A stretch of 34,271 nt of DNA, taken from NCBI GenBank assembly GCA_947627825.1, contig CANQXO010000004.1:1-34271 (forward strand), in the 5' to 3' direction. Each line of letters opens with the position of its first letter. Within the stretch, counting starts at the first letter, position 1. Source of the DNA: an uncultured Clostridia bacterium. Lineage in GTDB: Bacteria; Bacillota_A; Clostridia; TANB77; CAG-508. The translations under genes and the position numbers were made by a program. The notes beneath the pieces were generated by a model, which saw only the letters and a program-made list of their open reading frames with translations, was not told where the DNA came from and did no database searches. Below, piece after piece: positions 7,867 through 15,629 of this stretch.

Positions 7867-8599
7867 TTATTGTTTTATATTTATTAAGTCTTTAATCACT
7901 TCTCCTGCAGTAATTAAGCCTGCCACTGATGGAACAAATGATATGCTACCGTGGCACTTGTTTACTTCTTGTCTCTTTTTCTTGAGTACTTGTATTATAT
8001 TCATTTTCTAGCGTTTGAATTGGTGTTTCTTTTGAATAAATTACTTTTAGCTCTTTGATTCCTCTATTTTTTAGTTCTTTTCTCATCACTTTTGCTAAAG
8101 GACAGATACTTGTTTTATAAATATCAGTTACTTCAAATTTAGTTGGATCTAACTTATTTCCTGTTCCCATGCAAGATATAATTGGAATATTTAATTTTTT
8201 AGCCCTTACTACTAATTCTATTTTAGCTGTCACTGTATCAACAGCATCTACTACATAATCTACTGTATTATCCAAAATTTCTTTACTACCTGGTAAAAAG
8301 AATTCTTGATAAATTTCTACTTGTGCATTTGGATTAATATCTAATATTCTTTCCTTTGCGACTTCAACTTTTGGTTTTCCTATACTTTTATGCGTGGCAA
8401 TTATTTGTCTATTTAGGTTTGTTATACTTACTTTGTCATTATCAATTAGTATAAATTTTTCTACTCCTGCTCTTACTAATCCTTCAACAACAAATGATCC
8501 TACACCACCTATTCCAAATACTGCTACTTTTGAGTTTTGTAGTTTTTTTATTCCATTTTTTCCTATCAATAATTCTGTTCTTGCAAATTGATTAAGCAT
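7867..8599 (-). CDS. tcdA: TcdA-like tRNA threonylcarbamoyladenosine dehydratase, frameshifted near 7975
   Basis: E1/ThiF-fold enzyme that uses ATP to cyclise t6A37 to ct6A in tRNAs reading ANN codons. Residues 1-30 hold the family start (R-T-E-L-L-I-G) and the nucleotide loop G-I-G-G-V-G-S follows; ID-x-D-x-V, N-L-N-R-Q, VDAVD and ISCMGTGNKLDP are all present. The open frame stops at 7946 after an unrelated tail (RSKQVPR). In the next frame the true C-terminus follows at once: C-H-G-S-I-S-F-V-P-S-V-A-G-L-I, then GEVIKDL to a stop at 7867. Removing one base at about 7974-7980 joins them into 243 residues, the usual length. Either a mutation or a sequence error. An A-rich AAGGT precedes the ATG. 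Confidence 0.85.
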
Positions 8600-8772
8600 T
8601 TTTTTACCTTTCTAAAAAACTTTTATTTTATTATTTCTATATCATTACGCTATATATGTGTCTAATTTTAAATTTTTTGCACATTTTTGTTAGCTCGTTT
8701 ATTTTTGCTTATTGTATCATATAATGTAATTTATATCCACAATAAAATGATAAATTATTATAAAGTAATATA

Positions 8773-8812
8773 AAAAATAAGAAATTATCAATTACAATAA
8801 TTTCTTATTTTT
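8773..8812. terminator. bidirectional-type terminator after nrdG
   Basis: Sixteen-pair A/T stem (8773-8788 with 8797-8812) and an 8-nt loop, T-rich on both sides. The rest of 8600-8772 is A/T-rich leader of tcdA, in which I see nothing definite. Confidence 0.72.
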
Positions 8813-8821
8813 ATACTTTTT

Positions 8822-9314
8822 CTAGTCTATCAAAACGATTTCATTCTTTTTTAAGCTTTTTTGGACATCTATTACTCTTTGATTTGATGAGCCTTTCCAT
8901 TTAAGTGTTGGGTCATGTAATTCATCAACATATTGTCCATCTATTAATACATCCAAGTATTTTAAAACTTCTTTATTTTGCAAGTCTTTATCCATTTTAT
9001 AACCTGTCCATGCCCATACATTTTTTTCTGGAAAAGCTTGTTTAAATTGTTTTGCAAGTTCTGTAGTTGCTCCTATATTTTTGGGATGCATAGGTTCTCC
9101 ACCTAAAATAGATAAACCTTTTATATAATCTTGTTTGCATAGTTCTAATACTTCATCTATAGTTGCTTGTGTAAATTCTTTTCCCCCGTTAAAGTCCCAT
9201 GTTTCTTGATTAAAACAGTTTTTACAGTGGAATTCACATCCCTGAAAAAATACTGATACTCTAACTCCGAGGGCCATTTGATATGTCCATTTTTCTAACT
9301 ACATTATATCTCAT
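8822..9314 (-). CDS. nrdG: NrdG, anaerobic ribonucleotide reductase activase, frameshifted near 9269
   Basis: Radical-SAM enzyme that installs the glycyl radical in NrdD. The cluster motif C-E-F-H-C-K-N-C (C-x3-C-x2-C) and the GGEP segment are intact. The long frame starts only at an ATG at 9275-9277, inside the normal N-terminus. The true start is the ATG at 9312-9314, which overlaps the nrdD stop as ATGA, and reads M-R-Y-N-V-V-R-K-M-D-I-S-N-G-P before one extra base (C on the minus strand, near 9269) breaks the frame. Without it the text continues G-V-R-V-S-V-F-F-Q-G-C, exactly the family consensus, giving 163 residues. Cotranscribed and translationally coupled with nrdD. Confidence 0.92.
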
Positions 9315-11509
9315 TTTACATCCGCTTCCTTATTATCTATATGTAATACTCTTTCTTTTATTTCTTGTGTTCTTCCCTTATTCCAGAAGTTACTTCCTAT
9401 ATATCCGCAAGTTCTTCTTGCAACATTTAGTGTGTTATGGTCTCTATTTCCGCAGTTTGGACAATACCATTCTAGGTTATCATCTATTAAGATTTCACCA
9501 GTATATCCACATTTTTGGCAATAGTCTGATTTTGTATTTAATTCTGCGTACATTATATTGTCGTATATAAAGTTCATAACTTCTAATATTACATCTAGAT
9601 TGTTTTGTAAGTTTGGAGTTTCAATATATGAAATTGCTCCACCTGGGCTTAATCTTTGGAATTCACTTTCTAGTTTTAATTTTGTAAATGCATCTATTTC
9701 TTCAAATACTGGAACATGGTATGAATTTGTAATGTAGTTTTTATCTGTTACTCCTTCTACTGTTCCAAATCTTTCTTTTAAGCATTTTGCAAATTTGTAT
9801 GTTGTTGATTCTATTGGTGTTCCATATACTGAATAATCAATGTCTTCTTCTTGTTTCCATTTTTTGCAGGCATCATTTAGTCTTTCCATTATTTTTAGAC
9901 CAAATTCTTTTCCTTCTCCATTATCAGTATGTGAATGTCCTGTCATGTATTTAACGCATTCATATAATCCAGCATATCCTAATGAAATTGTTGAATATCC
10001 ATGATGTAATAATTCGTGTATACTTTCTCCTGGTTGTAATCTTGCTAATGCTCCATCTTGCCATAGTATAGGTGCTACATCACTTATTGCGTTGCTTAGT
10101 CTCTTGTGTCTAACTTGTAATGCTTTGTGACATAATTCTAGTCTTTCATCAAGTATTTTCCAGAATTCGTCCATATCTTTATCTGATGAAAGTGCAACAT
10201 CTGGTAAGTTGATTGTTACAACACCTTGATTAAATCTTCCATAATATTTTCCTTTGCCTTCTACATAGTTTTTAGCATGTGCTATATTTCCTAAAGACAT
10301 TGTTCTATCTGGAGTTAAGAAGCTTCTGCATCCCATACATGGATAACATTCTCCATCTCCTTTTTCATTTTTCTTTAGGTCTAACATTACTTTTTCTGAA
10401 ATGTAGTCAGGTACCATTCTTTTAGCAGTACATTCTGCTGCAAGTTTTGTTAGATAGAAATATTCTCCATCTTCTTTGATGTTATCTTCCTCTAATACAT
10501 ATAGTAATTTAGGGAATGCTGGTGTAATGTATACACCTTTTCTATTTTTGAATCCAAGAATTCTTTGTTTTAGGAATTCTTCAATTATCATTGCTAATTC
10601 TTTTTTGTATTCTTTTGTTTCATTCATATACATAAATACGCTCAAGAATGGGGCTTGTCCATTAGTGTTTGTCATTGAATTTACTTGATAGTTAAATGTT
10701 TGAACTCCGTCTTCTACTTCTTTTCTTGTATCTTCCCAAGCAAATTTTTCGCAATCTTCTTTATTTAGTTTTCTTGATTGATATTTTTTCAAATATTTCT
10801 CAAAACTGCTTCTTACAAAAGGGGCTAAATGTGTTAGAGAAACTGTTGCTCCACCATAGCTAGATGATGTTACTGCTAAAATAATTTGTGTTGCTATTGT
10901 AGCAGCTGTTATAAATCTATGTGGCTTTTCAATCATAACTCCATTTATTATTGTTCCATTTTGTAACATATCATCAAGATTTATTAATTCGCAATTATGT
11001 AAAGCATTTTGTGCAAAATAGTCTGCATCATGGAAGTGAATAATTCCTGCATCATGTGCTTTTACAATTTCTTCTGGAAGTAAAAATCTTCTAGTTATAT
11101 CTGTACTTGTTATTCCTGCTAAATAGTCTCTTTGTGTAGTTACTACTTTAGCATTTTTGTTAGAGTTTTCGTTGTTCCAGTATTCATTTTCACCTTCAAT
11201 TAATTCCTTAATTGTTTGGTCTGTTGTGTTAGCTTTTCTAACTAATTCTCTAGTATAACGATATGTAATGTATTTTTTAGCTAATTGATATTTGTCAAAT
11301 TCCATTAATTTTTGTTCTATTATGTCTTGTATATCTTCAACGAGGATTCTTTTTTTGTTTAAATCTTCTATGTATTGGATTATTTCTTTTATTTCCTCGT
11401 CTGTTGCTTTTTCTTTTCCTCTTACCTCATTATTTGCTTTTTTTATTGCTATTTCAATTTTCATTGGGTCATAGTCTACAATATGTCCATCCCTTTTTAC
11501 TATTCTCAT
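9311..11509 (-). CDS. nrdD: NrdD, anaerobic (class III) ribonucleoside-triphosphate reductase
   Basis: A 732-residue glycyl-radical enzyme that makes dNTPs from NTPs without oxygen. The N-terminal 90 residues form an ATP-cone (V-K-R-D-G-x-I-V-x-Y-D at the start) for allosteric control. The catalytic barrel follows with H-F-H-D-A-D-Y, the cysteine-containing HNCELINLDDML segment and SSSYGGATVSLTHLAPF. Near the C-terminus are two C-x2-C pairs (YCQKCGY, YCPNCGN) that bind zinc, then R-T-C-G-Y with the radical Gly at 702. Length and motifs are complete. GGGAG lies 7 nt before the ATG. It forms an operon with nrdG through an ATGA overlap, and is divergent from a Crp/Fnr-like regulator across 120 bp. 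I saw no clear NrdR box there. Confidence 0.97.
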   Translation of the reverse strand: MRIVKRDGHIVDYDPMKIEIAIKKANNEVRGKEKATDEEIKEIIQYIEDLNKKRILVEDIQDIIEQKLMEFDKYQLAKKYITYRYTRELVRKANTTDQTIKELIEGENEYWNNENSNKNAKVVTTQRDYLAGITSTDITRRFLLPEEIVKAHDAGIIHFHDADYFAQNALHNCELINLDDMLQNGTIINGVMIEKPHRFITAATIATQIILAVTSSSYGGATVSLTHLAPFVRSSFEKYLKKYQSRKLNKEDCEKFAWEDTRKEVEDGVQTFNYQVNSMTNTNGQAPFLSVFMYMNETKEYKKELAMIIEEFLKQRILGFKNRKGVYITPAFPKLLYVLEEDNIKEDGEYFYLTKLAAECTAKRMVPDYISEKVMLDLKKNEKGDGECYPCMGCRSFLTPDRTMSLGNIAHAKNYVEGKGKYYGRFNQGVVTINLPDVALSSDKDMDEFWKILDERLELCHKALQVRHKRLSNAISDVAPILWQDGALARLQPGESIHELLHHGYSTISLGYAGLYECVKYMTGHSHTDNGEGKEFGLKIMERLNDACKKWKQEEDIDYSVYGTPIESTTYKFAKCLKERFGTVEGVTDKNYITNSYHVPVFEEIDAFTKLKLESEFQRLSPGGAISYIETPNLQNNLDVILEVMNFIYDNIMYAELNTKSDYCQKCGYTGEILIDDNLEWYCPNCGNRDHNTLNVARRTCGYIGSNFWNKGRTQEIKERVLHIDNKEADVK

Positions 11510-11588
11510 AATTTTCTCCCTTTCTTGATTTTTTTCTTTCGAATTTATGAAAATTATAATAATAAATTTTAAAAATAAAAAGGTGCTA

Positions 11589-11616
11589 TTGCAACTTTTT
11601 GAAAATATGATAAAAT
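11589..11616 (+). promoter_or_regulatory. promoter of the Crp/Fnr-like gene
   Basis: TTGCAA (11589-11594), 16-bp spacer, TAAAAT (11611-11616). The predicted transcript begins near 11623, leaving a leader of 10 nt or less, so the mRNA may be nearly leaderless. Confidence 0.55.
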
Positions 11617-11632
11617 ATATTTGGTGATGTAT

Positions 11633-12274
11633 ATGATTAATCCTTTTGAAGGGCTTACAAGCCTACAGAAAACTAGATTATTGAAGATATTAGAGAGTCA
11701 TATTTTTGACTTTAATAAGGGTGAGGAAATTTTTTCAAAATTAAAAAATACTAATATTATTTGTATTTTAATTGAGGGGCATGCTAATATTATAAGCATT
11801 GATTATAATGGTGAAGAAGTTTTAGTTGAAGATTTATATGAAAATGATATTTTTGGAACTAATATTTCTAGTATTGATAGTGCAAATTTTCAAATTAAAG
11901 CAGTTGAAGATTGTAGAATTCTATTAATTGACTATAACAAATTAATAAATGAGAGTAATTTAACTTATCCTTATTATAATACTTTTATTTTCAATTTGTT
12001 TCAAATATTAAATTCAAAATTTAAGGAAACTAATTACCGAATTCAAATTCTTACAAAGAAAAATATTAGAGATAAATTGCTTGCATTTTTTGAAAACGAG
12101 TACAGAAAGACTCGTTCTCAAAATATTTATTTGTCAAGCAATTTTAAAAATTTGGCAGACTATCTTTCGATAAATAGGTCTGCCATGTTTAGAGAACTTA
12201 AAGCTTTAAAAGATGAAAACTTTATTAAAGTTAAAGGTAAAAGAATTACTTTAATGTTCGTTCCTAGCATTTAA
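11633..12274 (+). CDS. Crp/Fnr family transcriptional regulator
   Basis: About 213 residues. An N-terminal cyclic-nucleotide-binding-type beta roll (about 1-115: GEEIFSKL, CILIEGHANI, ENDIFG) is followed by a dimer helix and a C-terminal winged helix with recognition sequence L-A-D-Y-L-S-I-N-R-S-A-M-F-R-E-L. The cysteine set that would hold an Fnr [4Fe-4S] cluster is missing, and the Arg/Ser pair for cAMP is not evident, so the ligand is unknown. Start choice is uncertain: TTG 11621, ATG 11627 and ATG 11633 are all in frame, with only a weak GGTG before the last. It is divergent from nrdDG and convergent with the FNT channel (5-bp gap), which makes control of these anaerobic genes a reasonable guess. 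Confidence 0.85.
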   Translation: MINPFEGLTSLQKTRLLKILESHIFDFNKGEEIFSKLKNTNIICILIEGHANIISIDYNGEEVLVEDLYENDIFGTNISSIDSANFQIKAVEDCRILLIDYNKLINESNLTYPYYNTFIFNLFQILNSKFKETNYRIQILTKKNIRDKLLAFFENEYRKTRSQNIYLSSNFKNLADYLSINRSAMFRELKALKDENFIKVKGKRITLMFVPSI

Positions 12275-12279
12275 ATTTT

Positions 12280-12924
12280 TTATAAATTTTTGTCAGCCAA
12301 ATATTTTAAATTAAATTTATTGTAAAAATAGGCTATAATTATTGAGCCGATACTATTTCCTAAAATCATAACTAGTAGGTAAAGTAACACTTTGAAACTC
12401 CATACTCCAGCTATACTAAAGTAGAACATATTTGCTATGCAGTGTTCAAATCCACATAATATAAATGCCATTACTCCCATAACAATGATTATGTACTTGC
12501 CTATTTCACTACTTTCTTTTTTATAATTATTTACTGCTAAATACATTATAATTCCACAAAATACTGATAAAATAAAAATGCTTAACAAGTTATCATTTAA
12601 CTTAGTATTAACAAGGTTTTGAGCTGTTTCAACATAAGCTGTAAATCTAGTTAGCCTCATAACATTTCCAACTAAAAACGCTCCAATAAAATTTCCAATT
12701 AATGAGCATAATAGTTCCCATATATAACTTGCTTTATTTACTAAAATATATCCAATTTTACCTGTATATAAATTTAATGAATACATACAAACTGTTAATA
12801 ATCCTATTGAAAATATACATGCACCTAGTGCTTTATTCGGAATGGCTAGATATGCTATTCCTCCTATTCCAATCATAATTCCAGCGTAAATACCTTTTAT
12901 TAAAAATTCTAAATATTTTTTCAT
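12280..12924 (-). CDS. formate/nitrite transporter (FNT) family channel
   Basis: A 214-residue membrane protein with about six helices. The first helix G-I-Y-A-G-I-M-I-G-I-G-G and the later G-F-E-H-C-I-A-N-M-F-Y-F segment, with the channel histidine, are FNT hallmarks. The protein is shorter than the usual 250-280 residues, mainly at the N-terminus and loops. FNT channels pass formate, nitrite, hydrosulfide or lactate as acids. Formate is attractive here because class III ribonucleotide reductases of the E. coli type use formate as reductant and nrdDG lies close by; this is inference. Substrate residues cannot be judged by eye. RBS AGGAG is about 7 nt upstream. Confidence 0.82.
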   Translation of the reverse strand: MKKYLEFLIKGIYAGIMIGIGGIAYLAIPNKALGACIFSIGLLTVCMYSLNLYTGKIGYILVNKASYIWELLCSLIGNFIGAFLVGNVMRLTRFTAYVETAQNLVNTKLNDNLLSIFILSVFCGIIMYLAVNNYKKESSEIGKYIIIVMGVMAFILCGFEHCIANMFYFSIAGVWSFKVLLYLLVMILGNSIGSIIIAYFYNKFNLKYLADKNL

Positions 12925-12982
12925 ATTCTGTCTCCTTATAGGTGTTATATATCACTACATTTTTATTTTTGCAAGTACAAAA

Positions 12983-13031
12983 CAAAAAAGAACTCAATTT
13001 ATCAGATAAAGTTACCTAATAATTGAGTTCT
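12983..13031 (-). terminator. terminator of the ankyrin gene
   Basis: Perfect 11-bp stem AGAACTCAATT/AATTGAGTTCT (12989-12999 with 13021-13031) followed on the minus strand by a T-run. Confidence 0.85.
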
Positions 13032-13039
13032 AATTGCCT

Positions 13040-13831
13040 TTAACTTGATTTATTTTGCTTTTCTTCTTGCATAATTTGTAGAATTGCCTTTGTTGTTTCT
13101 GTATGCCTACTAATCATTGAAGTATAAAGCAGGTAATTATTTTCTATATGAATATCAGCTCCTGCATCATACAACAATTTCACAATTTCGGTATACCCTT
13201 GTTCTGTAGCTTTACAAATTGCATAATTGTTTTGTGCTGTAACATCCGCTCCTTTGCTAATTAACAGTTTAACCGTTTCAATGTGTCCATTGGATGAAGC
13301 ATTTCTTATAGAAAAGTCAGAGTTTCCATGTACATCTGCTCCATTATCTATAAGTAACTCTGCAACTTTGTAATGTCCATTGATTGATGCGTTTTGGAGA
13401 GATTTGCTGTTTTGATATTCGGGTTTGGCACCATTTTCAATTAATAATTTGGCTACCTCAAAGTATCCATTTGTTGAAGCATTTTGAAGTGCTTTACTTT
13501 TGGATGGAATATCAATTTTAGCATTTTTCAAAAGTAGCTTGACTACCTCTAAATGACCATATTCCGCCGCAACTTTAATGGGATAATTGTCAGCTGCATT
13601 TAAGTCTACTCCATTTTGTATTAGTGCTATTATTATGTCTTCGTTTCCGTTTTTACATGCTCTTTGAATTGCAAAATTTTCATTAGCTGTTATATCCGCG
13701 CCTGCCTTCATCCACAAAAAAGTTAATTCTGGTAAATCATATTTTACAGATTCAATGAAGAATTCTGTTAGCTTATTCCGAGGAAGTTTTTTGGCTTCTA
13801 GCAAAATTTCTTCTAATGGCATTTTTTTCAT
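13040..13831 (-). CDS. ankyrin repeat protein
   Basis: A 263-residue soluble protein without signal peptide. After a 35-residue helical start it is made of about seven ankyrin repeats of 32-33 residues. Each has the G-H/Y-x-E-V-x-K-L-L-I-x-x-G-A-D/K core, but the usual TPLH helix is replaced by a degenerate A-I/L-x-N-A-S/C-x-N-G version (for example SKSLQNASINGHYKVAELLI). That variant is familiar from large ankyrin families in amoebae, giant viruses and gut bacteria. It should be a protein-binding scaffold; the partner is unknown. RBS AAAGGA is about 8 nt upstream. It has its own promoter overlapping the end of the sigma gene and its own terminator, so it can be made apart from the sigma factor. 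Confidence 0.88.
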   Translation of the reverse strand: MKKMPLEEILLEAKKLPRNKLTEFFIESVKYDLPELTFLWMKAGADITANENFAIQRACKNGNEDIIIALIQNGVDLNAADNYPIKVAAEYGHLEVVKLLLKNAKIDIPSKSKALQNASTNGYFEVAKLLIENGAKPEYQNSKSLQNASINGHYKVAELLIDNGADVHGNSDFSIRNASSNGHIETVKLLISKGADVTAQNNYAICKATEQGYTEIVKLLYDAGADIHIENNYLLYTSMISRHTETTKAILQIMQEEKQNKSS

Positions 13832-13875
13832 CCTTTCTTTATTTAAAGTTTATATTAATAGGACATTTTACTTTA

Positions 13876-13888
13876 TAGCCTTAGGCTA
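13876..13888. promoter_or_regulatory. short inverted repeat below the ankyrin promoter
   Basis: TAGCC and GGCTA arms around TTA, 11 bp after the -10 box. Possible operator; it is short and could be chance. Confidence 0.35.
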
Positions 13889-13899
13889 AATTTTGCTAT

Positions 13900-13928
13900 A
13901 TTATAACATCTAAGAAAAAAAATATCAA
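13900..13928 (-). promoter_or_regulatory. promoter of the ankyrin gene
   Basis: Minus strand TTGATA (13923-13928), 17-bp spacer, TATAAT (13900-13905), just after the sigma-factor stop codon. Confidence 0.7.
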
Positions 13929-13930
13929 TA

Positions 13931-14629
13931 TCATTTTTTAAAGCGATGTTTACTTTTTGTATTTTTAGTTTTTGCTTTGTTTATAAAGATTGATACTATT
14001 ATGGTAATAATTAAAGAAATTGTTGAAACAATAAACAATATTATACTTAATACATCCATATTTCCTATTGTTGTTGTAATCATTCCTAAGGTTAAAGTGA
14101 TAATGAATGCTACAAAGCTTTTAATTAATGACTCTACTCTATATATAGATTTATAATATTTCCATTTTACATCTTTAATTGGCTCTTCTAACAATTCCGC
14201 AATTTCTTGAAGAGATAATTTTGCTATTAATTTTAAAGCTACTATTTCTTTTTCTTTATCACTCAAATCAAAAATAAGTTTATTATAATTTTCTATACCA
14301 ATTATATTGTTATCATCTTCTTCAATATTATAAATTGTGTTTATATTTGTATCTGGCTTTTCTTTTTTTAACAATTCTATTGTTTCATTTTTTGTAATGT
14401 GGTATAGCCAAGAATACTCGTTATCTGAAGGTAATGCAGTTTTTTCTAGGTTATATATCTTTATAATTACATTCTGCATAACCTCCTCTGTATCTTCGTA
14501 ATTTTTCAATATGCTAAATGCTACAGACTTCATTATATTATTGCTTTCGTTGTATATTTCTTCTATTGCTTTATCTCTGTCCCCATATTTCATTTGTTCA
14601 AACAATAATTTTAACTTATCTTTATTCAT
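13931..14629 (-). CDS. sigma-70/ECF-like sigma factor with C-terminal transmembrane tail
   Basis: A 232-residue protein. Residues 1-95 resemble sigma region 2 (AFSILKNYEDTEEVMQNVIIKIYN, then WLYHITKNETIELLKKEK), and about 115-170 resemble region 4 with a helix-turn-helix (L-S-L-Q-E-I-A-E-L-L-E-E-P-I-K-D-V-K-W-K). It then continues, unusually, into two strongly hydrophobic segments (about 172-192 and 197-218) and a basic tail. This would tether the sigma factor to the membrane; some ECF groups have such fused membrane domains that replace a separate anti-sigma. No anti-sigma gene is adjacent. A GAAAGGA lies about 21 nt before the ATG and a closer AAAGAAAG 4-5 nt before it, so the RBS is weak. 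The ankyrin gene follows in the same direction. Confidence 0.8.
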   Translation of the reverse strand: MNKDKLKLLFEQMKYGDRDKAIEEIYNESNNIMKSVAFSILKNYEDTEEVMQNVIIKIYNLEKTALPSDNEYSWLYHITKNETIELLKKEKPDTNINTIYNIEEDDNNIIGIENYNKLIFDLSDKEKEIVALKLIAKLSLQEIAELLEEPIKDVKWKYYKSIYRVESLIKSFVAFIITLTLGMITTTIGNMDVLSIILFIVSTISLIITIIVSIFINKAKTKNTKSKHRFKK

Positions 14630-14663
14630 TTATTTATTCTTTCTTTATTAAATATCCTTTCTA

Positions 14664-14692
14664 ATAATATCACATTTATTCGATTTTTTCAA
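14664..14692 (-). promoter_or_regulatory. promoter of the sigma-factor gene
   Basis: Minus strand TTGAAA (14687-14692), 17-bp spacer, TATTAT (14664-14669). Confidence 0.6.
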
Positions 14693-14697
14693 GTTTA

Positions 14698-14726
14698 TTG
14701 CATTTTTTGAGCTTTTATGATATAAT
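14698..14726 (+). promoter_or_regulatory. promoter of the membrane protein gene at 14802
   Basis: TTGCAT (14698-14703), 17-bp spacer, TATAAT (14721-14726) with an upstream TGA. The 70-nt leader includes AGTACGCTC, also present in the palindrome at 19338-19358. Confidence 0.65.
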
Positions 14727-14801
14727 TTAGTTTGATATTATTTTAATAATATTCAAATCGTCAGTACGCTCTATGAAATAATTATTTTTGGAGGGACCAC
14801 A

Positions 14802-15551
14802 ATGTTAAAGTTTTTCACAAAAATGCTCTGCAAGAATCTTCTCGTCACAGACCACCCAGACCTTTTCTACAAGCTTTACAAATGTTCAATGGGCATCACT
14901 TCTATTGTATGGTTTCGCAAAGTGATAGTCTACACCATCAGTTTTATTCTCGGAGTAGTAAGCTTCATTTGGCTTCGGCCAAGATTTATTTGCTTGATAT
15001 TCTGGGACATTGCCATCATCTTTTATTTTTTAAGAAAGAAGGAATTGCACGACGCTGCACGAGCAGAAGTAACTGAAGTCAATCCGCCCGCATACTACAA
15101 GACCCTCAAGATTCTCAATTTTTTCCGGCGGATTATAATTCCGCATGGTAAAGGCATCGGCAAAGATGGTTGGAATCGTATTAAGCAAAAGAATTTTGAC
15201 TTTTACTATCAAGCTCTTTTACTTGAAAATGATTACTATCACTCTTATTTTACTTTGGAAATTGCAAAAATTATTAAAGACTGCACTCTTATCTGGGGCG
15301 CAGTAAGGAATCCTATTGCAAGCGACCACAGTTATACAGCAAAGGCCATTATCATTAAAGATGGATTCGTTTATGACAATAACCTTTGGATTTCAGTACC
15401 GTATGATGACTATTCTATTCTTCATAAATTGATGATTTTCAAAGAATGGAATTATGAAGCTTTTTCTCAGCCATCATTTCCTATTGATATTAAACGAGAC
15501 TTCAGAGAATGGTGCGTGAGAAATGATGTTTTCGATTATGAAACATTTTAA
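14802..15551 (+). CDS. unknown membrane protein, foreign composition
   Basis: A 249-residue protein I do not recognise. It has an amphipathic start, two transmembrane helices (about 40-58 and 61-78, the second holding LIFWDIAIIFYFL), then a cytoplasmic or outer domain of about 165 residues. That domain contains a Cys in K-D-C-T-L-I-W-G and a following D-H-S-Y-T-A-K-A-I-I-I-K-D-G-F-V-Y-D-N stretch. A His followed about 14-16 residues later by an Asp resembles papain-fold or transglutaminase-like His/Asp pairs, but the Cys is too close for me to claim a peptidase. The gene is richer in G/C than its surroundings, especially its first half, and has its own promoter, a strong RBS (GGAGGG) and a strong terminator. 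It thus resembles a transferred single-gene unit, like the Panacea gene. Confidence 0.6.
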   Translation: MLKFFTKMLCKNLLVTDHPDLFYKLYKCSMGITSIVWFRKVIVYTISFILGVVSFIWLRPRFICLIFWDIAIIFYFLRKKELHDAARAEVTEVNPPAYYKTLKILNFFRRIIIPHGKGIGKDGWNRIKQKNFDFYYQALLLENDYYHSYFTLEIAKIIKDCTLIWGAVRNPIASDHSYTAKAIIIKDGFVYDNNLWISVPYDDYSILHKLMIFKEWNYEAFSQPSFPIDIKRDFREWCVRNDVFDYETF

Positions 15552-15583
15552 CAAAACTTTTATAACTTTTTAGTTCGAAGTAC

Positions 15584-15623
15584 AAAAAAGGCGACAAATC
15601 TTGACTGATTTGTCGTCTTTTTT
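15584..15623 (+). terminator. terminator of the membrane protein gene
   Basis: Eleven-pair G/C-containing stem (15590-15600 with 15607-15617, one G-U pair) preceded by A6 and followed by T6. It probably also serves the convergent gene ending at 15630. Confidence 0.85.
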
Positions 15624-15629
15624 ATTTTT

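Noticed and set aside
11510..11620. NrdR box or Fnr box upstream of nrdD
   Set aside because: No palindrome of either consensus was found in this intergenic region.
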